A stretch of DNA of 64,000 nt, taken from NCBI GenBank assembly GCA_018806915.1, contig JAGKQI010000094.1, positions 806,001 to 870,000 on the forward strand. The letters are read 5' to 3'. This document shows, one piece after another, positions 52,908-63,048 of this stretch (position 1 is the first letter of the stretch; each line of letters opens with the position of its first letter). The notes below the pieces were generated by a model. It searched no databases, was not told the origin of the DNA, and saw nothing but the letters and a program-made list of their open reading frames with translations. Source of the stretch: Phytophthora colocasiae. Its lineage: Eukaryota > Oomycota > Peronosporomycetes > Peronosporales > Peronosporaceae. The translations under genes and the position numbers were made by a program.

Positions 52908-54709
52908 GACTATGCGAAGACGGTCGACGCCAACGCAGTTGGCGTCGTGAGGACAAGTGTGCCGTTGTCAACGTTGATTGACGACGTGAAGAACGCGTAT
53001 GCAACGGATGCAGACGCGAAGGGGCTGCTGGAGTTCCTCGCAGCACCTTCCGACGTGGCACGTCGGAAGCTAACCCCTCATCTTCGAGCTCGTGTACACC
53101 GCTATCGTGTACACGAAGGCCTACTGTTGTACAGTGCAGTAGACGACAATGCGGATCGCATTGTCGTTCCGAATGATCATGACCTCCGGTTGAGGATCAT
53201 GTTCGAGTATCACGATGCCCCCACGGCAGGGCATCTGGGTCGTGAGAAGACATACACTCTTCTCACGCGTGACTTCTACTGGCACCACCAGTACAAGTGG
53301 GTGCGCAAGTACGTACGTGCTTGCGAGGTTTGTCAACGCGTGAAGCCTGCGCGGTTCTCGCAGGCTCCTCTTCAATCACTTCCGACTCCGTCGGAGTTTG
53401 GCAGTCCATGTCCATGGACTTTGTCTTCGGTCTTCCGCCTGACAACAAGCGGAGGACAGGCATCGTTGTCTTTGTGGACCGATTCAGCAAGATGGTCCAT
53501 CTTGCTGCCGTCCCGACAACTGATACAGCCGCGCAGGCTGCGCGACTGTTTGTTGACATGGTGTTCAAACACCATGGCATGCCGCTCGACATTGTGTCGG
53601 ACCGTGATCCACGCTTCACAGCGCGGTTCTGGCAAGAAGTTTTTACACTTCTTGGTTCCCAGTTATCAATGTCGACTGCGGATCATCCGCAGACGGACGG
53701 ACAGACCGAACATGTCAACCGCGTACTGGGTGACACGCTGAAGAGCTACGCTCACTCGTTCCCGCACTGGAGCGAGTGCTTGCCGATGGCAGAGTTTGCC
53801 ATCAACAACTCGGTGCATGCCTCGACAGGGCATACACCATTCTACGTGAACGCCATGAGGCATCCACGATTGCCGAGCATGCTCGGCGGGGTAGCTTCCT
53901 CCTTAAGTGGGGGAGGATCTACGGTTGCGTCCGAACAACCGCAGAATGCAACTGATAGCAGCACACTATCAGCTGCGGTGACGCGTGCGACGTCTCGTTC
54001 TAGCAGGAACGAGCGCGCGATGTCTGTGCCGGGCACAGACATGAGAGAAGATAGCGAGCAGGCAGGGCCTGCTGCTGACAAGGGCGACAAGCTGAATGGA
54101 TTCAGCTCGAGTGCGCTAGACTTTGTCCAGCGAAGACAAGCCGTCATACGGTTTGTCCAGGATGCTATCGCAGCTTCTGTCGATCGAACGCTGATAATGT
54201 TGGTAGGGGTAACATAAATGAATTCAAAGTGGGTTCGTTAGTTTTGTTAGCTACACAAAACCTGCCTAAACATGCAGTGTCTGACTTTGGAGCAAGCAAG
54301 CTTGCTCCAAGATTCATTGGGCCGTTCAAAGTACTTGAACGGCACGGCAACGCGTACCGGCTGGACATACCGTCCAGCATGAGGCTCCACCCGACCTTCT
54401 ACGTCGGACGGTTGAAGCCGTACGTGCAGCACGGACTACCTAGGGTTGGTAGTCCGACTGAGGAGTGCGAGAGGCCTGGAAGGCCTTCTCGAGACCGTCG
54501 ACACGGTCGACCAACCGGTTCACTCTCGTCCCAAGACCGGACGAGAGGTTCGAGGCAGTCTGAGCTGCCTCGCAGACCTCAGCACGGAGGACACGAACCT
54601 CCTGCTTCAGAGCCGCTATCTCAGCGCTCTGTGTCTGCTCCAGCGCAGCAACTCGATCGTGCAGGGCACGATCGTCATGGTCATAGCGTTGACCATGCGG
54701 AGGGAGTGT
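52908..54709 (+). pseudogene. pol: Gypsy-2 copy A integrase (chromodomain at 63054)
   Basis: Zinc finger (HDAPTAGHLGREKTY...CEVCQRVKP), then catalytic MDFVFGLP (D), VSDRDPRF (D) and DGQTEHVNR (E), GPF module (FIGPFKVLERHGNAYRLDI) and a Pro/Arg/Ser-rich linker. Lesions: a base lost near 53398 and a small deletion near 54185. The chain is cut at 54709 by copy B; GGAGTG-TT would join to TTCCC at 63054 to enter the chromodomain. Confidence 0.75.
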
Positions 54710-55170
54710 TTGTAACGGGGTTACACGTACAAGTGGTTGTACCACTTGTAACTCTAACAGTTAGGATAACTGTTAGAGGTTGGAAATGGGCCTCAGACCT
54801 TGGTGTGCTGTACACACCAAAGGATACATGGGCGAACCACATTATTGGGTGGTTCGTGTGCATTTGTGCATATTATTGGTAGAAAGTAACGGATTTCTAC
54901 CAATCACTGAGCAGAGTTTCTGCCAACCACACGTTGGCAGACCCTTTAGAAATAGATAACAAACAGTTTTATGAGGTCCATAATTGGCTTATGCCAAATT
55001 CAATAACAGTTCTCATTTTACGGTATTTTGCAGTTTAATTTAGTTATATTTGATTTAATTATACTTATTTAAATAAGTATACTTAAATTAAGTCTATTCT
55101 AATTGCACGCTTCCTCATACACGTAAGCGCACGTGTACGCCACCTAATAGGTCTAGGTAGACCCATTACA
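54710..55170 (+). repeat. Gypsy-2 copy B 5' LTR
   Basis: Contains hairpins such as CTCTAACAGTTA-gga-TAACTGTTAGAG (54752-54778) and ACAAGTGG-ttgta-CCACTTGT (54729-54749). Has a 10-bp extra segment (GGGGTTACAC) near its start compared with the 3' LTR. A primer-binding site probably follows (TGGTAGCACTTTG at 55173). Confidence 0.85.
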
Positions 55171-55219
55171 CCTGGTAGCACTTTGTAGTCCGTCCCACGA
55201 CCGACTGCTGTTCGTTCGT

Positions 55220-56240
55220 ATGGAGTCATACGAACGCGGGGTAGAGAACTCCCCAATGGATGAGGGATCCACTGGGACCCCTCAAATGTCCGTGACGCGC
55301 ACGGACTGCGCCCACCTGTCTGATCCAGAGTGGGAGGCTCTCCAAAGACTTTCACAAGTCATTGGAGAGGCAGCGGTAGCGACGATGCTTCGTACGCTAT
55401 CGCCGACAGAGCAACACGGTGTTGCTCTGGGGTACATTGTTAAGGAGCAACGAGATGTTGCTGCCTCGGTGGCTTCCTAAGCCACGCGTGGAAGTCCTTG
55501 AAACTCAACGTGAGTACCTACACGGGGAAGGAGGACGAGACCCTCCTTCGGTGGCTTGTCGAACTCGACACAGCCGTTGCGGCTCGACGTATCGTCGATC
55601 CGATGTCGAAGGTCGCGTTCGCCATGTCATGTCTTGGCGGACGTGCGAGGAGTTGGGCCTATGGGCGCCGACTCTCGGATCCTACGTGCTTCAGCACGTA
55701 CGAGGTGTTCAAGGAGGAACTCAAGCTTGCGTTTGAGCCTCCGAAGAACGAGTTCAGATCGAGAGCAGAGTTTCTCGATCTGCAACAGGGCAAGGATGAT
55801 GTTCACACCTTTGCCCAGCGTGCTCGATACTTGGTATCGAACATAGTGGCCAACCCGATCGACGAGGCGACCAAGGTCGTCACGTTCATGAAGGACTAAG
55901 AGATGGTCCCGTCAAAACATATCTCTTCCGAGAGTATCCGAATACTCTTTCGAGGAGGCGATCAGCCTTGCAATGCAAGAGGAGTTTAGCCGGCGTCAAG
56001 CTAAACTCCATGCGAACGGCGCCGAAGCCGGCGCGTCCTGTTGTGAAGACGGGAGGTCCGGAACCTATGGACCTCTCGAGTGCTACGACTGCTGGTCAAC
56101 AGCAGCGTAGATACGGCTAGGTTCGATGTTACAAGTGTAGTAACATCGGTCACTATGCACGCGAGTGCACAGCGGGCGGGCGTTCAAAAACGCCAAGGAC
56201 CAGTAGGCGCGGGGCGTCCTACTGGTGATGCAGTCTCGCG
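55220..56240 (+). pseudogene. gag: Gypsy-2 copy B Gag, broken frames
   Basis: ATG at 55220 gives MESYERGVENSPMDEGSTGT and a helical segment to a TAA at 55478-55480. The next frame (55498-55899) carries the retrotransposon Gag core: LKLNVSTYTGKEDETLLRWL, MSCLGGRARSWAYGR, FKEELKLAFEPP. A stop at 55897 is followed by a frame with LAMQEEFSRRQAKL. A CCHC zinc knuckle, CYKCSNIGHYAREC, is at 56127-56168 in yet another frame. At least three frame changes. Confidence 0.75.
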
Positions 56241-59200
56241 TGTCGAGCTTGGACACGCGACGATGAGGACTGCTGCCCCCAGCGAGAAGTTTCTCGCTGT
56301 AGCTGCAAGATGACAAGCCAAACCTTGTCATCCTGAACGTGATGTCGAAGAGAGCGAACTCTCTTCGTGCCCTAGTGGACTCGGGCGCGTCGAACAACTT
56401 TGTTCGACAGGAAGTCTTCGAAGGTTTGACTTCGAAGAGGCCGACACGCCTCGCGGCGTGTTGGAGGTGCGGCTGGCAACAGGTGCCACCGTGAGGACTG
56501 AGAAGCGCGTAGTCCGTGTGCGCTTCTCTTACAAACGAAGGATGTTTGTAGAAGATCTTATCGTCTTGGATCTAGACGATAAGTTCGACTTGGTATTAGG
56601 CATGCCGTGGCTTGCACGGCATGACCCGGTGATCAACTGGGAGAAGCGTACGCTCGTACGCTTCAACAACACATGCGCGACAGAGAGCGATGGCCCTGTC
56701 AGTGCTGCACATGCACCGGCCGGTGCATGTGGATCCCCAGTTGAGGCAGCAGCGGCCGCCGCTGCCTCCGATCGCCGCCGGCGACCATCAACGACTCCGG
56801 GAGTCGTTGTGAGAAAATGTGTGTCGACTCAGAAATCTGAGCCGAAGGGTCGCGGTCACATGAGTGATGGTCAGGTGAATGTGAATCACCTGACGCGTAA
56901 ACATCTGAATGATGTTTGTCACATGAGTGATGGTCAGGTGAATGCGATTCACCTGAGAGAAGGTAAAATACCGGTATTACCGGTATCCTTGGAGGTAGTT
57001 CAAGCCTCCAAGGGTCGCGCCGACGACGTCGCGTCAACTCTGGGAGTTGACGAAGCAAATAATATTCGGGGAACCGAAAGGCGTGCGTCAGCTCTGGGAG
57101 CTGACGCCACTGGCGCTTCGCTGCTAGTTCCGGGAACTAGCGATCGGTCATCAGCTCCGGGAGCTGATGAGACGTGTATAGGCGAACAGTCGCTGCTAGT
57201 TCCGGGAACTAGCGATCGTACATCCGCTCTGGGAACGGATGATATGTGTACAAGCGAACACTCGCCAGCGCAGGAAGTTAGCGAGAGCACGTCGACTCCG
57301 GAGTCGACGATGCGGTTGCTTCATCCGCTCCGGGAGCGGATGGAGGCGCAGCGGTTCAGGGAACCGACTGCGCGGCAGGAGGTGCTGGCGGTTGCAAACG
57401 CCCAGCACCCGAACAACCTGCGTGCTCACGTGCAGCAGCGCTGCACGCGATGAGCGGCACTCTGCCGGGCTTGATAGTGCGAGTCAGCGGAAGGAATCCG
57501 CTGACGATTGCGATAACGTCCCGTCCAAGGTGCGATGCCTTGACGTGGAGCACCTGGAGCCGGGCTCCACGGTAGATCTTCGCGGCGCAAGCTCAGGGAG
57601 CTGCGCGAGTCTCAGTCCGGGACTGAGACGGGTGTATCTGCAGTGCAGACACCGAGTGTCGAGACGTTGAACGTCTTGACACGTACTGGTACTGGGTTAC
57701 AGTACCAGAGGATGCGGTTGGAGAATCCGCCGACGAGTGCGTCGGCGTTGACCGCACTTCCAACGATGAGTTGGAAGCGCTTCGCACGAGACTTGTACGA
57801 TGGACGCATCGAACAAATTTGCATTCTCTCGGATATCGAGAGAGTGGAGCGCGAGGCCGAAGAGCTGAAGCAGCTCGTCGTCGATGGGATCACTGAGGGT
57901 GATGACTCCCTCAGTGCGAAGACTAAGAAGCAGCGCTTCGAAGAGCAGAGTTGGGACTCGTTGAGGTCGAGTCCCTACTACGAAGTTCTGCGGGAGTACA
58001 AGGATGTACTCCTTCTTCGAGCTTCTGAAGGATAAGGGCGTACAGCACGAGATTGATCTCGTGCCAGGCACGAAGTACTGTGTTACACGGCAGTGGCCAC
58101 TGTTGCGTGAACAAGTGACGACTTCTTTGAAAGTCGTCGCCTTGCAGGTCAAGTGCGGGAATCAAAGTCCCCGCACAGTGCCCCAACGTTCTGTGTGAAA
58201 AAGCCACAGGGCGGCTGGCGCATCGTTCATGCGTACAACAAGTTGAACGATGCGACGATACCGGCGCAGACGCCGATACCGCGAAAAGATGTTATCATCG
58301 ATTCGATGGCCTTGAGCACTATCTTCAGTGCTCTAGATCTGCGTGATGGATTCTATCAGATCCTCATGCGTGAGAGGGACATCCCTCTCACAGCGGTAAG
58401 CACTCCAAGCGGTATGCTTTGGGAGTGGCCGTCATGCCACAGGGGCTTAAGAACGCCCCTGCGACGTTCAATAGATGCGTGACACATCTATTGCGCTCGG
58501 TGCGCGACTTCGCACCGAGCTACTTCGACGACGTGTTCGTCCACAGCCGGGCTGTGAACGGGAAGACGGACATTGAGATGCACAAGGTGCATCTCCGGAA
58601 GCTGCTAGAGCTTATGAGGAAACATAAGCTCTATGCGAACCTGAAGAAGTGTATCTTCGGGGCGAGCGAGATACCCGTGCTGGGGTGTCTCGTGGGGGAA
58701 AAACGGCGTGCGCCCTGACCCAGAGAAGGTCAGAGTGATTAATGAATGGCCCACGCCATCCAATGTGAAGGAACTGAGGCAGTTACTTGGAAGCACCACG
58801 TACTTGTGCAAGTACGTGGACAACTATGCGGGCAAGATTCGCCCGTTGTCACAGCTTCTTAAGAAAGAAGCTGAGTGGATTTGGACGACCGAGTGCGAGG
58901 AGGGATTCGGTGCAGTCAAGCAGGGCTTGACTGAAGCGCCGATCTTGGCCGTGGCGGACCAAGATCGTCCATTCCACGTAGTGTGCGATGCATCCGACTT
59001 TGCAATCGGATGTGCATTGATGCAACACGATCACGAAGGGCGTGATCGTGTAGTCTACTATCAATCGCGTCAGCTGAAGCCAGCTGAGCGTAACTATCCC
59101 GTACATGACAAGGAGCTCCTTGCCATGAAGTATGCACTCGCAAAGTTCCGAGTGTATCTACTTGGGAGTAGACCGTTCGTGGTCTATACGGACCACGCAT

Positions 59201-59340
59201 CATTGCGTACGGCGATTAAGTCGCCGCACATCTCGCAACGTATGGCGAGATGGTTGTCCTTCTTCGCGGAGTACAACTTCCGGGTGGAGTACAAACCCGG
59301 AAGACTCAATGTAGTGGCCGACGCGTTATCACGTCGACCT
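56241..59340 (+). pseudogene. pol: Gypsy-2 copy B protease, RT and RNase H, broken frames
   Basis: Protease ALVDSGASNNFVRQEVFEG, then (after a frame change near 56445) LVLGMPWLARHDPVINWEK. A palindrome-rich spacer leads to NPPTSASALTALPTMSWKRF and YYEVLREYKDVL. RT: SAPTFCVKKPQGGWRIVHAY, SALDLRDGFYQILM, LKNAPATFNR, YFDDVFVHSR; RNase H: FHVVCDASDFAIG, HDKELLAMKYALAKF, VVYTDHASLRTA, ADALSRR. Lesions: near 58012, the shift before RT at about 58100-58150 shared with copy A, a lost base near 58430, and one near 58700. Confidence 0.78.
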
Positions 59341-59410
59341 TTTTTTTTTTTCTTTTGGGCATTTTTTTATTCAGCTTTAGCACCAACTCCTGAAATTGGA
59401 TCATTAACCT
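59341..59410 (-). mobile_element. Poly(A)-tailed 70-bp retroposed insert in Gypsy-2 copy B
   Basis: Same site and sequence as 52840-52907 but with T12; ACCT on both sides (59337-59340, 59407-59410). Removal restores RRP-DYAK in frame. Confidence 0.7.
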
Positions 59411-61522
59411 GACTATGCGAAGACGGTCGACGCCAACGCAGTTGGCGTCGTGAGGACAAGTGTGCCGTTGTCAACGTTGATTGACGACGTGAAGAACGCG
59501 TATGCAACGGATGCAGACGCGAAGGGGCTGCTGGAGTTCCTCGCAGCACCTTCCGACGTGGCACGTCGGAAGCTAACCCCTCATCTTCGAGCTCGTGTAC
59601 ACCGCTATCGTGTACACGAAGGCCTACTGTTGTACAGTGCAGTAGACGACAATGCGGATCGCATTGTCGTTCCGAATGATCATGACCTCCGGTTGAGGAT
59701 CATGTTCGAGTATCACGATGCCCCCACGGCAGGGCATCTGGGTCGTGAGAAGACATACACTCTTCTCACGCGTGACTTCTACTGGCACCACCAGTACAAG
59801 TGGGTGCGCAAGTACGTACGTGCTTGCGAGGTTTGTCAACGCGTGAAGCCTGCGCAGTTCTCGCAGGCTCCTCTTCAATCACTACCGACTCCGTCGGAGT
59901 GTTGGCAGTCCATGTCCATGGACTTTGTCTTCGGTCTTCCGCCTGACAGCAAGCGGAGGACGGGCATCGTTGTCTTTGTGGACCGATTCAGCAAGATGGT
60001 TCATCTTGCTGCCGTCCCGGCTACTGTTACAGCCGCGCAGACTGCGCGACTGTTTGTTGACATGGTGTTCAAACACCATGGCATGCCGCTCGACATTGTG
60101 TCGGACCGTGATCCACGCTTCACACGGTTCTGGCAAGAAGTGTTTACACTTCTTGGTTCACAGTTATCAATGTCGACTGCGGATCATCCGCAGACGGACG
60201 GACAGACCGAACGTGTCAACCGTGTATTGGGTGACACGTTGAAGAGCTACGCTCACTCGTTCCCGCATTGGAGCGAGTGCTTGCCGATGGCAGAGTTTGC
60301 CATCAACAACTCGGTCCATGCCTCGACAGGGCATACACCGTTCTACGTGAACGCCATGAGGCATCCACGATTGCCAAGCATGCTCGGCGGGGTAGCTTCC
60401 TCCTTAAGTGGGGGAGGATCTACGGTTGCGTCCGAACAACCGCAGAATGCAACTGATAGCAGCACACTATCAGCTGCGGTGACGCGTGCGACGTCTCGTT
60501 CGAGCAGGAACGAGCGCGCGATGTCTGTGCCGGGCACAGACATGAGAGATGATAGCGAGCAGGCAGGGCCTGCTGCTGACAAGGGCGACAAGCTGAAAGA
60601 ATTCAGCTCGGGTGCGCTAGACTTTGTCCAGCGAAGACAAGCCGTCATACGGTTTGTCCAGGATGCTATCGCAGCTTCTGTCGATCAACAGAAGCTGAAC
60701 GCAGATAATGTTTGTAGGGGCAACATAAATGAATTCAAAGTGGGTTCGTTAGTTTTGTTAGCTACGCAAAACCTACCTAAACATGCAGTGTCTGACTTTG
60801 GAGCAAGCAAGCTTGCTCCAAGATTCATTGGGCCGTTCAAAGTACTTGAACGGCATGGTAACGCGTACCGGCTGGACATACCGTCCAGCATGAGGCTCCA
60901 CCCGACCTTCTACGTCGGGCGGTTAAAGCCGTACGTGCAGCACGGACTACCTAGGGTTGGTAGTCCGACTGAGGAGTGCGAGAGGCCTGGAAGGCCTTCT
61001 CGAGACCGTCGACACGGTCGATCAACCGGTTCACTCTCGTCCCAAGACCGGACGAGAGGTTCGAGGCAGTCTGAGCTGCCTCGCAGACCTCAGCACGGAG
61101 GACACGAACCTCCTGCTTCAGAGCCGCTATCTCAGCGCTCTGTGTCTGCTCCAGCGCAGCAACTCGATCGTGCAGGGCACGATCGTCATGGTCATAGCGT
61201 TGATCATGCGGAGGGAGTATTCCCACCCCCTCCGCCGCCGTTGCGCGACGCGCGTGGAGCGATCCGCTGGATTGTGGAGCGGAGCGTGGGTCATAAGAGA
61301 ACGAACTCTCAAGGGGTTCGTTTTCGTATTCGTTGGAGAGGATTTCCTCCCCATCGAGATACATGGGAGCCGCGGAACGTCCTGATGGAGGACGTTCCGG
61401 AAATGGTGAGGGCGTACGAAGCCCACCATAACTTGCAGGGGCAAGCCCTGCACGAGGAGTGCTGCGGTCAGCCACAGCACTCGGAGCTTCGCGTGGCACA
61501 ATACGACCACGGAGTTCCTTGA
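59411..61522 (+). CDS. pol: Gypsy-2 copy B integrase with C-terminal chromodomain
   Basis: The frame is open from 59411 (DYAKTVDANAVGVVRTS) to the TGA at 61520-61522, about 700 residues. Zinc finger H-H-C-C (HDAPTAGHLG...CEVCQRVKP); catalytic MDFVFGLPPD, VSDRDPRFT and DGQTERVNRVLGD; GPF module FIGPFKVLERHGNAYRLD; linker of about 90 Arg/Ser/Pro-rich residues; proline run; chromodomain IRWIVERSVGHK...FRIRWRGFPPHRDTWEP...MVRAYEAHH. The chromodomain marks a chromovirus and probably guides insertion to chromatin. It has no own start codon besides an in-frame GTG/ATG further in, and depends on pol upstream, which is broken. Its last 570 bases overlap the antisense frame below. Confidence 0.85.
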   Translation, partial: DYAKTVDANAVGVVRTSVPLSTLIDDVKNAYATDADAKGLLEFLAAPSDVARRKLTPHLRARVHRYRVHEGLLLYSAVDDNADRIVVPNDHDLRLRIMFEYHDAPTAGHLGREKTYTLLTRDFYWHHQYKWVRKYVRACEVCQRVKPAQFSQAPLQSLPTPSECWQSMSMDFVFGLPPDSKRRTGIVVFVDRFSKMVHLAAVPATVTAAQTARLFVDMVFKHHGMPLDIVSDRDPRFTRFWQEVFTLLGSQLSMSTADHPQTDGQTERVNRVLGDTLKSYAHSFPHWSECLPMAEFAINNSVHASTGHTPFYVNAMRHPRLPSMLGGVASSLSGGGSTVASEQPQNATDSSTLSAAVTRATSRSSRNERAMSVPGTDMRDDSEQAGPAADKGDKLKEFSSGALDFVQRRQAVIRFVQDAIAASVDQQKLNADNVCRGNINEFKVGSLVLLATQNLPKHAVSDFGASKLAPRFIGPFKVLERHGNAYRLDIPSSMRLHPTFYVGRLKPYVQHGLPRVGSPTEECERPGRPSRDRRHGRSTGSLSSQDRTRGSRQSELPRRPQHGGHEPPASEPLSQRSVSAPAQQLDRAGHDRHGHSVDHAEGVFPPPPPPLRDARGAIRWIVERSVGHKRTNSQGVRFRIRWRGFPPHRDTWEPRNVLMEDVPEMVRAYEAHHNLQGQALHEECCGQPQHSELRVAQYDHGVP

Positions 61523-62497
61523 TGTGATCGGGTACACGGACGACCGTGTACCCCAGGAGATCACTTTCGGTGAGACGTGTTGCCAAGGGTGGGCAACACG
61601 GACAGGGTGTGCCAAAGGGAACGGCACATGGGATCCCCGCTTCCATGGACTGATCATGGAGGCGTTCACACTTACCACGTGTAGTGTAAGTGTAGTAGCG
61701 ATCGCGAGCCGCAGCAACGCGATCGCGATATGCCTTCGGGTCTTTGTTGAAGTTATCAACAAAGGCGTTCCACGACTGACAAAGTGCCTGCCACTCGGGC
61801 ACTTTGCTCTTGCGCGAAGTCTTCTTCGCTGCATAGTATCGGAGCTCATGGAAGAGTCCGATATAGTAGTCGCGTCGTTGAGTCTCGGACTCAAAGACAA
61901 CCTTAGCGGCGACGTCGTCGTCGTTGATACTGTTGCATGAGTACAACAGTATCGGGTTCGGTGGTGAACTAGCACCGAACCGGTCATGGATTTCTGCCTC
62001 AGTAGGCATCCATGGTGTGCGCACTGGCGGATCAGTGCGCGGGGCAGTGAGCGCCCTCGACATGGGGGACGCTTCGTCATCACTGCGCGGACGCTTCGAG
62101 CTCGAAGCGTCCGAGGCCTCATCACGAGGTCGTCGAGATCCCACGGGTGGGTCTGACGTGTCTTCAGACGAAGACACGGGAGCGGGAGCCTTGACATCAA
62201 CTCTCTCCTCCTCGACATCCTCCTCGTAGTCGAGGATGTCTTCGTAGTCCTCTCCAAAGAGTTCTTTGAGAGGGACAGCAGGATTCTTAACTCTGCTAGA
62301 GAAGAAGACTTCCTCTTCTTCTCATGCTTCTCCTTGTGGAGAGCACGGTACTCGGTGACAGAGAGCTTCTCTGTCGGACCGCTGGAAGCAGCAGTGCTAG
62401 TGAGCACTGCTGAGGTCGTTGTTCCTGCTGCAGAGGCAGCAGGTGAGGCTTGCGCGTCCGCAGTAGCGGACGGAGACGTGGGCGTTGGCGAGTCCAT
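60951..62497 (-). CDS. Gypsy-2 copy B antisense open frame (aORF), one frame break
   Basis: From an ATG at 62495-62497, about 100 bases inside the 3' LTR, the minus strand reads MDSPTPTSPSATADAQ and KEKHEKKRKSSS; after a one-base break near 62283-62302 it continues PLKELFGEDYEDILDYEED, SSSEDTSDPPVG, a Lys/Arg nuclear-signal-like KRPRSDDE, a central part with FESETQRRDYYIGLFHELRY and WQALCQSWNAFVDNFNKDP, CPCC, and a C-terminal coiled coil (RVAALEQTQSAEIAALKQEV) to the stop at 60951. About 515 residues. The last 190 codons lie opposite the integrase linker and chromodomain. No known domain recognised; it looks like a disordered, then helical, DNA- or Gag-like protein. Antisense frames are known in some plant Gypsy elements; function here is unknown. 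Confidence 0.6.
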
Positions 62498-62598
62498 TGC
62501 GAAATGAACTCGGATTTCTCTTGGGAACTTGACGGTCTTGTCAAGTTCTGTTGATTGACGTATCGAGACCGATATGTCGAATCTTAACGGGGGGATGG

Positions 62599-63048
62599 TG
62601 TAACGTACAAGTGGTTGTACCACTTGTAACTCTAACAGTTAGGATAACTGTTAGAGGTTGGAAATGGGCCTCAGACCTTGGTGTGCTGTACACACCAAAG
62701 GATACATGGGCGAACCACATTATTGGGTGGTTCGTGTGCATTTGTGCATATTATTGGTAGAAAGTAACGGATTTCTACCAATCACTGAGCAGATTTTCTG
62801 CCAACCACACGTTGGCAGACCCTTTAGAAATAGATAACAAACAGTTTTATGAGGTCCATAATTGGCTTATGCCAAATTCAATAACAGTTCTCATTTTACG
62901 GTATTTTGCAGTTTAATTTAGTTATATTTGATTTAATTATACTTATTTAAATAAGTATACTTAAATTAAGTCTATTCTAATTGCACGCTTCCTCATACAC
63001 GTAAGCGCACGTGTACGCCACCTAATAGGTCTAGGTAGACCCATTACA
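62599..63048 (+). repeat. Gypsy-2 copy B 3' LTR
   Basis: 450 bp TGTAACGTACAAG...CCCATTACA, preceded by a purine-rich tract (AACGGGGGGATGG). Nearly identical to the 5' LTR apart from the 10-bp indel and few bases. Confidence 0.88.

Larger units (their letters stand above)
49731..54709 (+). mobile_element. Gypsy-2 copy A, 5'-truncated, left part (continues at 63049)
   Basis: Homology with copy B starts at GTGTCGAGCTTGGACACGCG (49731; B at 56241), so the LTR and gag of copy A are missing. It runs through PR, RT, RNase H and integrase to GGAGTGTT (54709), where copy B has inserted; the rest resumes at 63049. The copy is much damaged. Confidence 0.85.
54710..63048 (+). mobile_element. Gypsy-2 copy B, full-length chromovirus inserted in copy A
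   Basis: 8.3 kb, LTRs 54710-55170 and 62599-63048, each TGTAAC...ATTACA, flanked by GTGTT (54705-54709 and 63049-63053). Contents: gag, PR-RT-RH, integrase with chromodomain on plus, and a long frame on minus between pol and the 3' LTR. Both strands are full of short perfect inverted repeats. Several frame breaks in gag and pol make it defective as it stands. Confidence 0.9.

Noticed and set aside
52839..52910. T-rich segment between RNase H and integrase as a spliceosomal intron
   Set aside because: There is no GT donor at its start; ACCT on both sides and a reverse poly(A) fit a retroposed insert better.
54440..54745. Separate small minus-strand gene near the 5' LTR of copy B
   Set aside because: It is the coiled-coil end of the copy A antisense frame, running into the inserted LTR.
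61127..62623. 498-codon minus frame containing the start of the Gypsy-2 antisense protein
   Set aside because: Only its first part (from 62497 to about 62300) matches the antisense protein; after the one-base break it is an Arg/Ser-rich out-of-frame shadow of the frame ending at 60951.
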